Part shown: one piece after another, positions 34,995 to 42,574 of the stretch | Numbering within the stretch: position 1 is the stretch's first letter | How the letters are laid out: each line of letters opens with the position of its first letter | Assembly: GCF_004803405.1 (NCBI RefSeq) | Contig: NZ_SSXI01000116.1 | Span: 716 to 64,715 of the forward strand | Source of the DNA: Nocardioides sp. | GTDB lineage: Bacteria > Actinomycetota > Actinomycetes > Propionibacteriales > Nocardioidaceae | Direction: 5' to 3' | Length of the DNA stretch: 64,000 nucleotides | The notes under the pieces: generated by a model | What the model saw: the letters and a program-made list of their open reading frames with translations, nothing else | Databases searched by the model: none | Told to the model about the DNA's origin: nothing | Position numbers and translations under genes: made by a program

Positions 34995-36004
34995 CGGGCG
35001 TGACGTGTCTCGACACCCAGGCCGTCGCCGAGCACCTCGAGGCGGTTGGCCTGGACCTCGCGGGCCCGCTGCGGTCGGAGCTGATCGCCGGCGGTCGTTC
35101 GAACCTGACCTACCAACTGAGCGATGGGCAGAGCCGGTGGGTGTTGCGCCGCCCGCCGCAGGCCGGGCGGACCGCCTCGGCCCACGACATGGTGCGCGAA
35201 GCGCGAGTGACCGCGGGGCTCGCCGACACTGCCGTGCCGGTCCCGCCGCTGGTCTCGCTCTGCGAGGACGAGTCGGTTCTCGGGGCGCCCTTCACGGTCA
35301 CGGGATGGATCGACGGTCGAGTGGTCAGGCAGCGCAGCGATCTCACCGACCTGACCGACCACGAGCTCATCGCCACCTGTGCGGCACTGGTCGACGTGCT
35401 CGCCACGCTGCACGAGGTCGACCCGCAAAAGGTCGGACTCTCCGGCTTCGGGCGAGCACAGGGCTACCTCGAGCGGCAGGTAGCACTCTGGCGCCGGCAG
35501 TGGGAGCAGGTCCACACCCGGGAGCTCGCCGACCTCGAACGACTCCACATCCGGCTGGCGGACCGGGTGCCCACGAGCGCGGCGACCTCGATCGTGCACG
35601 GCGACTACCGCATCGACAACGTCATGCTCGCCGCGGACGACCCGGCCCAGGTCGTGGCCGTTCTCGACTGGGAGCTCTCCACCCTCGGAGACCCCTGCAC
35701 GGACGTCGCGCTCATGTGCACCTACCGGCACCCGGCACTCGACGCGGTCCTCGGCATCCCGGCGGCCTGGGCCAGTCCACGCCTCCCGGCCCCCGAGTCT
35801 TTGGCCGACGCCTACGCCCGCCGCTCGGGCCGCGACCTGGGCGACTGGGCGTTCTACCTCGGCCTGGCCCACCTGAAGCTCGCGGTCATCGCCGAGGGCA
35901 TCGCGTATCGGGCGTCGGTCGGGGCGGACGCTGGCCGAGAAGCACGTGGCGCTGCCGCCGCGGTTCCGGAGCTGCTGGCGGACGGCTTGTCTCACCTCGG
36001 CTGA
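34991..36004 (+). CDS. APH-type phosphotransferase family protein
   Basis: A 337-aa kinase-like protein of the aminoglycoside phosphotransferase fold: ELIAGGRSNLTYQLSDG and WVLRRPPQ (ATP-binding Lys/Arg region), the catalytic loop SIVHGDYRIDNVMLAADD, and VAVLDWELSTLGDPCTDVAL (metal-binding D-W-E). In relatives (LvaA, the kinase domains of ACAD10/11) the enzyme phosphorylates the 4-hydroxyl of a 4-hydroxyacyl-CoA before the dehydrogenase-like partner eliminates phosphate. GTG 34991 overlaps the acyl-CoA dehydrogenase stop by 4 bp, strong evidence of a functional pair. Confidence 0.88.
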   Translation: MTGVTCLDTQAVAEHLEAVGLDLAGPLRSELIAGGRSNLTYQLSDGQSRWVLRRPPQAGRTASAHDMVREARVTAGLADTAVPVPPLVSLCEDESVLGAPFTVTGWIDGRVVRQRSDLTDLTDHELIATCAALVDVLATLHEVDPQKVGLSGFGRAQGYLERQVALWRRQWEQVHTRELADLERLHIRLADRVPTSAATSIVHGDYRIDNVMLAADDPAQVVAVLDWELSTLGDPCTDVALMCTYRHPALDAVLGIPAAWASPRLPAPESLADAYARRSGRDLGDWAFYLGLAHLKLAVIAEGIAYRASVGADAGREARGAAAAVPELLADGLSHLG

Positions 36005-36011
36005 CCCGCGA

Positions 36012-36495
36012 TGCCGCGCGACCAGCGAAGGATGCGAGGTGCGTGGATCCGCCTGCATGCGTCGAGCGAGGAGATCCGGGTAGCGCTGTTCGTGTCGCCC
36101 GTCGAGAAGAACCCGTCCGTGATGGAGTCACCGAACGCCACGACGGTTCGTGCGCCCGGGGACTCGACCTGGAAGCTCCTCACGTAGTACCAGGCCGTGG
36201 TGAAGGAAGCGAGGTGCGGCTCGGTGAGGCCGTGTCGGACGAACCCCGTGGCGGATGCATCGCGGGCGCGGTCACCTCCCGCGACGAAGAACGACTGGTT
36301 CGCGTTGGCGTGCACGGTGGCCGGCCCGGTCGCCTCGGGCGTGAACATGCTGATGGCCACGTCGTCGAAGGAATCGACGGTGCGCTCGACGCGGATCGCA
36401 TCGCCACCGTGTCGCAGGTGCATCACCTGCCGGATCGTCTGGTTCTCGAACGACGAGATCGGCGCGGACAACCCCGCGGGAAGCCAAGCGTGGCA
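36012..36495 (-). pseudogene. SGNH/GDSL hydrolase remnant
   Basis: On the minus strand LPAGLSAPISSFENQTIRQV followed by MHLRHGGDAIRV, TGPATVHANANQSFFVAGGD and RTVVAFGDSITDGF match the start of secreted GDSL esterases, including the nucleophile Ser in GDSI. The signal peptide and an internal stretch after IRV are missing. After STGDTNS a frameshift is needed to continue as YPDLLARRMQADPR, and the rest is cut off where the kinase gene ends. It is a clear decayed fragment between two intact convergent genes. Confidence 0.7.
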
Positions 36496-36509
36496 TCGGT
36501 GGCCCCCTT

Positions 36510-38114
36510 CTACGCGTTGGAGTGCGTTACGTGCCGGAGGCTGCTCTTGTCGAGCTTCCCCACACTCGTACGGGGAATCGAGGCAGTGAAGCTCCAGCGA
36601 TCCGGGATCCACCACTTGGCGACCCGACTACTGAGGAAGCTCGCTAGCTCGCCCTCGCTGAGCTCGACCCCCGCCACCGGCACGATGAAGGCGTGCGGCC
36701 GCTCCTCCCACTTCGGATCCGGGACGCCGATCACGGCGACCTCCGCGACGCCGGGATGCTCGGCGATCGCGTTCTCCAGCTCCACGCTGGAGATCCACTC
36801 GCCGCCGCTCTTGATGCCGTCCTTGAGCCGGTCCTTGAGCTGGACCCAGCCCCCGGGATGGATCACGCCGAGGTCGCCCGTGCGCAGCCAGCCGTCGCGG
36901 AACTTGGTGGCGTCCGAATCGCCGATGTAGGCGCCGGTGATCGTGTTGCCGGCCACCTCGACCTCGCCTTGCGCTTCTCCGTCCCGCGGCTGGATGACGC
37001 CGTGCTCGTCGACGATCCGCGCGCGGACGCCCGGCATGAGCCGACCGGTCCTCGTGGTCCAGGAGATGGCCTCGCCCTGCGTCGTACCCGCCGGGGGGCG
37101 GGAGAAGGTCAGCAGCGGGGAAGTCTCGGTCATGCCCCACCCCTGGGTGAGCTGAAGGCCGTTCCGCTCGAGGACCTGCCGGGCGAGCGCCGGCGAGAGC
37201 GGCGAGCCGCCGGATACTGCGACGCGAAGACCGGTCAGGTGGACCTCGTGCTCGGCGGCGTACTCACCCAGCTGGCTCCAGATCGTGGGTACGGCGGCCA
37301 GCATGGTCGGCTGCGTCTGCTCGATCATGGTCGCGAGGTGCGGGGCCTGCAGGAACCGTCCGCTCATCACCAGCCGGGCCCCGGCGATCCAGGCGGCGTG
37401 AATCCAGCCCCACGCGTTGGCGTGGAACATGGGCACGACCGGCAGTGCGGTGTCGCCGTCGGTGAACCCGTAGGCGCTGCCCGTCGAAATCATCAGCGTG
37501 TGCAGGTACGTCGAGCGGTGGCTGTACGCCACGCCCTTCGGGTCCCCGGTCGTGCCCGTCGTGTAACAGAGCACCGCCGCCTCGTCCTCCTGGACGTCGG
37601 CGAGCTCGGTCATCGGCTCTGCTGTCGCGACCAGGTCGGCGAAGCTGTGGAACGAGACGCCTTCGACCGCCAGCGCCGCGAGGTCGGCCTCCCCGATGCA
37701 GACGACGTCGCGCACGCTGGGCACGTCGCCGAGGAACTCCAGGAGCAGGGGGAGCAGGTCGGCGTCGACGATAATCAGCCGGTCCTCGGCATGCCGGGCG
37801 ATGTAGGACAGCTGCGAGGCGTGCAGGCGCAGGTTCAGCGTGTGCAGCACCGCCCCCATGCCCGGCACGGCGAAGTACGCCGCCACGTGGTGGGAGGTGT
37901 TCCAGCACAGCGTCCCGACGACGTCACCGCGGCCGACTCCGAGCCCGGCGAGCGCGCTGGCGAGCCGCCGGCTCTCGTCCGCCACCTCGGCGAACGTGCG
38001 GTCGACCAGCACTCCGTCTACGTAGTCGATGATCGTCGCCGTGGCATGGACGTGCTCGCCATGCTCGAACAGGTCGGCGATCCGGAGTTCGTGTCGCTGC
38101 ATCGTTGCCTGCAC
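36510..38114 (-). CDS. AMP-binding long-chain acyl-CoA ligase
   Basis: A 534-aa adenylate-forming ligase: LCYTTGTTGDPKGVAYSHRS (P-loop), FHANAWGWIHAAWIAGARLV, GWGMTETSPLLTFSRPPAGT, GWLRTGDLGVIHPGGWVQLK, DRLKDGIKSGGEWISSVELE and a late Lys in RTSVGKLDKSSL. The family activates medium- and long-chain or alkyl carboxylic acids. GTG 38114 follows AAGGGAGATTGACC; TTG 38120 and ATG 38102 are alternatives. It converges on the kinase operon and is divergent from the thiolase-like gene at 38213, with a TetR-type operator in the shared intergenic region. Confidence 0.9.
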   Translation of the reverse strand: MQATMQRHELRIADLFEHGEHVHATATIIDYVDGVLVDRTFAEVADESRRLASALAGLGVGRGDVVGTLCWNTSHHVAAYFAVPGMGAVLHTLNLRLHASQLSYIARHAEDRLIIVDADLLPLLLEFLGDVPSVRDVVCIGEADLAALAVEGVSFHSFADLVATAEPMTELADVQEDEAAVLCYTTGTTGDPKGVAYSHRSTYLHTLMISTGSAYGFTDGDTALPVVPMFHANAWGWIHAAWIAGARLVMSGRFLQAPHLATMIEQTQPTMLAAVPTIWSQLGEYAAEHEVHLTGLRVAVSGGSPLSPALARQVLERNGLQLTQGWGMTETSPLLTFSRPPAGTTQGEAISWTTRTGRLMPGVRARIVDEHGVIQPRDGEAQGEVEVAGNTITGAYIGDSDATKFRDGWLRTGDLGVIHPGGWVQLKDRLKDGIKSGGEWISSVELENAIAEHPGVAEVAVIGVPDPKWEERPHAFIVPVAGVELSEGELASFLSSRVAKWWIPDRWSFTASIPRTSVGKLDKSSLRHVTHSNA

Positions 38115-38184
38115 GGTCAATCTCCCTTCGTGGTGCGGGACGCCGCTCGCGGATGGCGTCCGGCGCTGCCCTAGGGTAACCTGT

Positions 38185-38202
38185 GAACCGTACGTACGGT
38201 CA
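38185..38202. promoter_or_regulatory. TetR-type operator upstream of the thiolase-like gene
   Basis: GAACCGTACGTACGGTCA; the inner 14 bases ACCGTACGTACGGT are perfectly palindromic, with mismatches to the consensus only at the left edge. It is 10 bp before the start at 38213, next to the AAGGAG ribosome site, and may also control the divergent ligase gene. Confidence 0.75.
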
Positions 38203-38212
38203 AGGAGTGAAG

Positions 38213-39370
38213 ATGGCGGCGATTGCGGGTCTGGGACTGACCGAGGTGGGCAAGGTCTACGGCAGGACGTCCTTCGAGCTCGCTGCCGAGGCGGTCGCGC
38301 TGGCGGCCGGCGACGCGGGGCTCACGCTCGCCGACGTCGACGGGTTGCTGATCAACCCGGCGTTCAGCCAGCCGGCCCTCGACCTCACCCTCGCCCGGCG
38401 TCTCGGGCTTCGCGACCTGCGTGTGCTGTCCTCGCTGACTGCGTACGGCGCATCGGCGGGCGTGATGGTGGCCCAGGCGGCCCAGGCCGTCGACGCTGGC
38501 GCGGCTGACGTGGTCGCCTGTGTCTTCGCGGACACCCCTCGCTCGGGGACGAGCTCGGGGGCGGAGGCATACCAGGCGTTCTCCCTGCAGGCGAGGGGAG
38601 TGCGCAGCGCCGAGACTGCGGCCGGCCTCACCAGCACCACGCATCGGTACGCGCTGGCGGCGGACCGCTACATGTCGACGTACGGCGTGACGCACGACGA
38701 GCTGGGGGCGGTCGCCGTGAGCCAGCGCCGGTGGGCCGAGATGAACCCGGTCGCCGCGATGCGCACGCCGTTGAGCCTCGAGGAGTACCACGCCTCGCGC
38801 TGGGTTGTGGAGCCGTTGCACCTGCTCGACTGCTGCCTGGTGTCGAACGGGGGAGCGGCAGTGATCGTGACCAGCGCGGAACGGGCGCGGGACCTGCGCC
38901 AGCCCCCGGTGCACGTCCGTGGATGGGGCCAGGCACATCCAGCGCCACCGTTGCGTGCTGGTGGCTCCTTCGGGCTGACGACCGGGGCCAAGGCATCGGG
39001 GAGGGCAGCCTTGGCGATGGCCGGCCTCGGCCTGGACGACGTGCAGCTGCGCGAGATCTACGACTGCTACACCTACACGGTCCTGGTGACCCTCGAGGAC
39101 TACGGGTTCTGCGGCCCGGGTGAGGCCGGAGCCCTGGCGGCGTCTGGAGCCCTCGGTCCGGGAGGGGCACTCCCGACGAACACGGGGGGAGGCCAGCTCT
39201 CGTCCTTCTACCTCTGGGGCATGACACCGCTCCACGAGGCGGTCGTCCAGGTGCGCGGCCAGGCCGGCGAGCGGCAGGTGGGCGCCCACGACACGGCGAT
39301 GGTGAGCGGCAACGGCGGCATCCTCGAGCACCACTCCACCCTCGTCCTGACCTCGGAGACCGCAGCATGA
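38213..39370 (+). CDS. Thiolase-like protein (lipid-transfer/SCP-x type, possible acyl-CoA retro-aldolase)
   Basis: A 385-aa thiolase-fold protein. It has IAGLGLTEVGKVYGRTSFEL, LTAYGASAGVMVAQAAQAVD at the site where true thiolases carry the nucleophile Cys (here there is none), LTTGAKASGRAALAMAGLGL, QLREIYDCYTYTVLVTLEDY with several Tyr and GFCGPGEAG, and NTGGGQLSSFYLWGMTPLHE. Absence of the Cys and the adjacent DUF35 gene match steroid side-chain aldolases of the Ltp2/ChsH2 kind and BbsAB-like pairs. The reaction could therefore be C-C cleavage of a hydroxyacyl-CoA. ATG 38213 follows AAGGAGTGAAG. Confidence 0.85.
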   Translation: MAAIAGLGLTEVGKVYGRTSFELAAEAVALAAGDAGLTLADVDGLLINPAFSQPALDLTLARRLGLRDLRVLSSLTAYGASAGVMVAQAAQAVDAGAADVVACVFADTPRSGTSSGAEAYQAFSLQARGVRSAETAAGLTSTTHRYALAADRYMSTYGVTHDELGAVAVSQRRWAEMNPVAAMRTPLSLEEYHASRWVVEPLHLLDCCLVSNGGAAVIVTSAERARDLRQPPVHVRGWGQAHPAPPLRAGGSFGLTTGAKASGRAALAMAGLGLDDVQLREIYDCYTYTVLVTLEDYGFCGPGEAGALAASGALGPGGALPTNTGGGQLSSFYLWGMTPLHEAVVQVRGQAGERQVGAHDTAMVSGNGGILEHHSTLVLTSETAA

Positions 39371-39756
39371 GCTCCGTGACCCGGGCGCCCGCGCGACGCG
39401 ATGACATGACCGCGGCATGGTTCGACGGCCTGCGCGCCGGCCGGCTGCTCCTGCGCGCCTGTCCCGAGGGGCATCGCAGTCGGCCCGACGTACTGGCCTG
39501 CGACGTGTGCGGCAGCCTCGAGCTCGGCTGGGCCGAGGCAAGTGGGTGGGGCTCGACCGTGGCGCTCGCCGTCGACCGCTCGACGCAGCCCGCGACGCAC
39601 CTGGTGGTCGTCGCGCTGGACGAGGGGCCGTGGCTGATCACCCGGCTCGAGGGTGAGCAGGTCGCGCGGGGCGAGGACGTCGTCGTGCGCTACGTCCAGG
39701 ACGGCGAGGGCGAGGCCTATCCGGTGGTGACTGCACGGCCCGCAGACGGCGACTGA
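39367..39756 (+). CDS. Zn-ribbon/OB-fold DUF35 protein
   Basis: A 129-aa protein with a rubredoxin-like zinc ribbon (CPEGHRSRPDVLACDVCGS; the second knuckle is a clean C-x2-C, the first replaces one Cys by His), followed by an OB fold (GWGSTVALAVDRSTQPATHL, VVVALDEGPWLITRLEGEQV). DUF35 proteins are obligate partners of thiolase-like enzymes, stabilising them and shaping the substrate channel. The ATGA overlap with the thiolase-like gene supports a heteromeric complex. Confidence 0.88.
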   Translation: MSSVTRAPARRDDMTAAWFDGLRAGRLLLRACPEGHRSRPDVLACDVCGSLELGWAEASGWGSTVALAVDRSTQPATHLVVVALDEGPWLITRLEGEQVARGEDVVVRYVQDGEGEAYPVVTARPADGD

Positions 39757-39763
39757 GACGTAA

Positions 39764-39798
39764 GAGCCGCCCACCCCAGTCGCAGGGGTGAGCGGCTC
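39764..39798. terminator. Bidirectional terminator hairpin
   Basis: gagccgcccacccc pairs with ggggtgagcggctc (one mismatch) around a short loop between the converging DUF35 and phasin-like genes. The strong GC stem and position suit a rho-independent-type terminator for both strands. Confidence 0.75.
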
Positions 39799-39813
39799 CT
39801 TGGTGTTCGGCTG

Positions 39814-40149
39814 CTACTTGGCGGACGCAGCCTTCTTCGCGGCCGGCTTGGGTGCCGGAGTCTCGGCCGCTTCCTCGCTCGCGCCCAGCAGTCGCAGCGT
39901 CAGGTCGCGCTGGGCAGCCAGCAGGCGCTCGGTGAGCTCGAAGTTCGCCTTCACCAGTTCGCTCGGCAGCGGCACCCGGTCGCTCAGGGCGTCGTTGAGC
40001 CTGCTGAGCCGGTCCGGCACCGGGATCTGCGGGAGGTCGACCCTGTCGCGCACGCCCTGTGCGACCGAGGCGAGTGCGTCCTCGGTCCGCTTGAGTGCCG
40101 CGACCCACTGGTCGCCAATCTCCCTGGTGACGTCCTGGTAGCTGGGCAT
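39814..40149 (-). CDS. Small helical Ala/Lys-tailed protein (phasin/HbhA-like)
   Basis: A 111-aa protein that is almost entirely helical (DQWVAALKRTEDALASVAQG, LPSELVKANFELTERLLAAQ) and ends in a Lys-Ala-Pro tail (TPAPKPAAKKAASAK). The tail recalls heparin-binding haemagglutinin and actinobacterial phasins that coat PHA or lipid granules. With a PHA-synthase-like gene in the window, a granule-associated role is a fair inference. An XRE regulator gene lies just upstream on the same strand (43 bp). Confidence 0.65.
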   Translation of the reverse strand: MPSYQDVTREIGDQWVAALKRTEDALASVAQGVRDRVDLPQIPVPDRLSRLNDALSDRVPLPSELVKANFELTERLLAAQRDLTLRLLGASEEAAETPAPKPAAKKAASAK

Positions 40150-40192
40150 GTTGTTCCTTCCTGAGGGACGACGGCGGTCGGAGCTTTCCGAC

Positions 40193-40537
40193 TCACGGTC
40201 CGTCGACCATCGCCTTGTAGGTGGAGATGAGGGCGGCCTTCTGCGCCCGGTTCAGCTGCTCGTCCGACTCGATCGCGTCGAGCACGCCCAGACTGGGCTC
40301 CGCAGTCTCCGGCGGCATCCAGCCCATGCGGCGGAAGAGCGTCGTGGGGGCGATGCCCAGCCCGTCCGCGATCGCCCTGAGCACGGCCGGGGACGGCTGG
40401 AAGAGTCCTCGCTCGACCTGGCTCAGGTACGAGTCGGAGACGTTCGTGGCGCTTGCCAGGGTTCGCAAGGAAAGCTGGGCCAGCTCGCGCTGTGCGCGCA
40501 GGTACCGGCCGAGCGCCTGGCGATCCTGTCCCGTCAT
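40193..40537 (-). CDS. XRE family transcriptional regulator
   Basis: A 114-aa protein with a helix-turn-helix (LSLRTLASATNVSDSYLSQV, ERGLFQPSPAVLRAIADGLG) and a short C-terminal part (ESDEQLNRAQKAALISTYKA). ATG 40537 has GAGGAGACGCCG upstream; the frame is open to 40597 through the operator. It is probably co-transcribed with the phasin-like gene and may sense granule or acyl-CoA status. It is divergent from the SCP2 gene, sharing a TetR-type operator at 40589-40606. Confidence 0.88.
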   Translation of the reverse strand: MTGQDRQALGRYLRAQRELAQLSLRTLASATNVSDSYLSQVERGLFQPSPAVLRAIADGLGIAPTTLFRRMGWMPPETAEPSLGVLDAIESDEQLNRAQKAALISTYKAMVDGP

Positions 40538-40588
40538 CGGCGTCTCCTCGCTTGGTCCGCCAAGCGGTGGCTTGGTCTGCCACATGAT

Positions 40589-40606
40589 TGACCGCACGTA
40601 CGGTCT
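40589..40606. promoter_or_regulatory. TetR-type operator between XRE and SCP2 genes
   Basis: TGACCGCACGTACGGTCT, matching the window consensus except for the last base. It is located 52 bp from the XRE start and 65 bp from the SCP2 start. Confidence 0.75.
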
Positions 40607-40670
40607 GTGTCAATCTGACGTGGGCATCGCAGGACCCGACCGGGTCCACCCCGGACAGCAGGAGGATCAG

Positions 40671-41069
40671 ATGAGCTACTTCAAGGACGACGCGGAGGTC
40701 TACAAGTACCTCGGAGGGGTGTTCCGGGTCGCCAACGACGTGGAGGGTGTCGGGTCGAACCTCCGCGCGGCGGACATCGTGCTGCGGCTCGACTACAGCA
40801 ACCCCACGTCGAGCATCACCGTGGTGCTGAAGGAGCCCGCCATCGAGGTCATCGAGGGCGACTCCGACCTCGAGCCGGACGTGCGGATGTCGATGTCGGC
40901 CGACCACGGCAACCAGTTTTGGCGCGGCGAGTACAACGTCGCCGTGGGCCTCGCCAAGGGGCAGGTCAAGGCCAAGGGTCCGGTGACCAAGATTCTCAAG
41001 CTGATCCCCGCCGCGAAGCCCGTCTTCCCGATCTACCGGGATCTGGTGGCGGAGAAGGCCGCGGTCTGA
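40671..41069 (+). CDS. SCP2 sterol-binding domain protein
   Basis: A 132-aa single-domain protein: DIVLRLDYSNPTSSITVVLK, DVRMSMSADHGNQFWRGEYN and VAVGLAKGQVKAKGPVTKIL, the pattern of SCP2-like lipid-binding proteins with a hydrophobic tunnel for sterols or fatty acyl-CoA. It probably holds or presents a lipid substrate for the enzymes encoded next to it. ATG 40671 follows AGGAGGATCAG. Its TGA overlaps the aldehyde dehydrogenase start (TGATG). Confidence 0.85.
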   Translation: MSYFKDDAEVYKYLGGVFRVANDVEGVGSNLRAADIVLRLDYSNPTSSITVVLKEPAIEVIEGDSDLEPDVRMSMSADHGNQFWRGEYNVAVGLAKGQVKAKGPVTKILKLIPAAKPVFPIYRDLVAEKAAV

Positions 41070-42571
41070 TGATCGGGGTCCCGCACTTCCGGATGTACAT
41101 CGACGGGCAGTGGGTCGACACGGAAGATCGCTACGAGCTGACAAACCCGGCCAACGAGGAGCTCGTCGCCACCGCGGCGAAGGGAACCGTCGAGCACACC
41201 GACCAGGCAGTCGCCGCCGCCCTCGCCGCGCACCGCCGAGGGGAGTGGCGCAACGCCAACCCCGAAGAGCGCGCGGCGACGATGACCCGGATCGTCGAGA
41301 TCCTCAACGAGCGCATGGATGAGCTCGTCGAGCTGCACGTCGCCGAGAACGGCGTCACCATCCGGCAGGCGATGGCGTTCCACGTCGGTTACTCGATCTC
41401 GCACCTTCAGTACTTCGCCGACCTGGCGCGCACCTACGCGTTCGAGTCCTCGGGGCCGATGCTGGGCTACCCGACGATGGCTGCCGGCATCACCCGGCGC
41501 GAGCCGATCGGAGTCGTGGCCGGCATCGTGCCGTGGAACTTTCCCCTCCTGCTGGCTGTCTGGAAGCTCGGCCCTGCGCTCGCCGCCGGAAACTGCGTCG
41601 TCATCAAGCCGGACGAGAAGACGCCCGCGACGCTGCTCGAGCTCGCCCGCGCCGCACATGACGCGGGGCTGCCCCCGGGGGTCCTGAACATCGTCACCGG
41701 AGAGGGCGAGGAGGTCGGCAAGCGGCTGTCCGCCCACCCCGACGTCCGCAAGGTCGCGTTCACCGGGTCGACCGCGGTAGGTCGGCTCATCGCCCAGCAG
41801 GCGGCCGGGAACATCAAGAAGGTCACGCTGGAGCTCGGTGGCAAGGGGCCCAACATCATCCTCCCCGATGCCGACCTGGACACGGCGGTCGACGGTGCGC
41901 TGTTCGCGTTCTGCCTGTACCAGGGGCAGGCCTGCGAGTCGGGCACCCGGTTGCTCCTGCCAGACTCGCTCCACGACGATTTCGTCGGGCGCATGATCGA
42001 GCGGGCAAAGGCCATCAAGGTCGGCGATCCGGCGGACTTCGACACCGACATGGGGCCGATCATCTCGGCCGAGCAGAAGGCCCGCATCGAGTCCTACCTC
42101 GAGCTCGCCCCCAAGGAGGGCGCCACCATCGCCTTCCAGGGTGAGGTGCCCGAAGGCCCCGGCCACTGGGTTCCCGTCACGATCCTGACCGACGTCACGA
42201 ACGACATGCGCATCGCCCAGGAGGAGATCTTCGGACCGGTCCTGTGCGTGCTGCGTTACTCCGACGTCCAGGAGGCGATCGACATCGCCAACGACTCCGA
42301 GTACGGGCTCTCCGCGGGAGTGTGGAGCGAGGACATCGACGCCGCCATGGAGGTGGCCAGACAGATCGACTCCGGGACGGTGTGGATCAACGACTGGCAC
42401 ATGGTGAACGCCCTCTACCCCTTCGGCGGTTTCAAGCAGAGCGGTGTGGGCCGGGAGCTCGGCCCCCACGCGCTGGACGAGTACACCGAGGAGAAGTTCG
42501 TGCACGTCGACCTCTCCCGTTCACTGGAGCGCAGGGTCTACGACCTCGTCGTACCGGCCAAGGAGGGCTGA
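41069..42571 (+). CDS. Aldehyde dehydrogenase family protein
   Basis: A 500-aa NAD(P)-dependent ALDH. It has GIVPWNFPLLLAVWKLGPAL (cofactor site), FTGSTAVGRLIAQQ, the catalytic Glu in LELGGKGPNIILPDADLD, the nucleophile Cys in FCLYQGQACESGTRLLLP, EEIFGPVLCVLRY, and GGFKQSGVGRELGPHALDEY. It oxidises an aldehyde to the acid, likely feeding one of the acyl-CoA ligases. It starts at ATG 41069, overlapping the SCP2 stop, and is followed by an alcohol dehydrogenase after 3 bp, forming an alcohol-to-acid oxidation pair. Confidence 0.92.
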   Translation: MIGVPHFRMYIDGQWVDTEDRYELTNPANEELVATAAKGTVEHTDQAVAAALAAHRRGEWRNANPEERAATMTRIVEILNERMDELVELHVAENGVTIRQAMAFHVGYSISHLQYFADLARTYAFESSGPMLGYPTMAAGITRREPIGVVAGIVPWNFPLLLAVWKLGPALAAGNCVVIKPDEKTPATLLELARAAHDAGLPPGVLNIVTGEGEEVGKRLSAHPDVRKVAFTGSTAVGRLIAQQAAGNIKKVTLELGGKGPNIILPDADLDTAVDGALFAFCLYQGQACESGTRLLLPDSLHDDFVGRMIERAKAIKVGDPADFDTDMGPIISAEQKARIESYLELAPKEGATIAFQGEVPEGPGHWVPVTILTDVTNDMRIAQEEIFGPVLCVLRYSDVQEAIDIANDSEYGLSAGVWSEDIDAAMEVARQIDSGTVWINDWHMVNALYPFGGFKQSGVGRELGPHALDEYTEEKFVHVDLSRSLERRVYDLVVPAKEG

Positions 42572-42574
42572 GCC

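Noticed and set aside
38095..38125. A possible further TetR-type operator at the start of the ligase gene
   Set aside because: Only one half-site (TTGACCGTGC) is present and the second half is missing, so it was not counted.
36693..38174. A 493-codon plus-strand frame opposite the acyl-CoA ligase
   Set aside because: Pure antisense composition; the minus strand has all adenylate-forming motifs.
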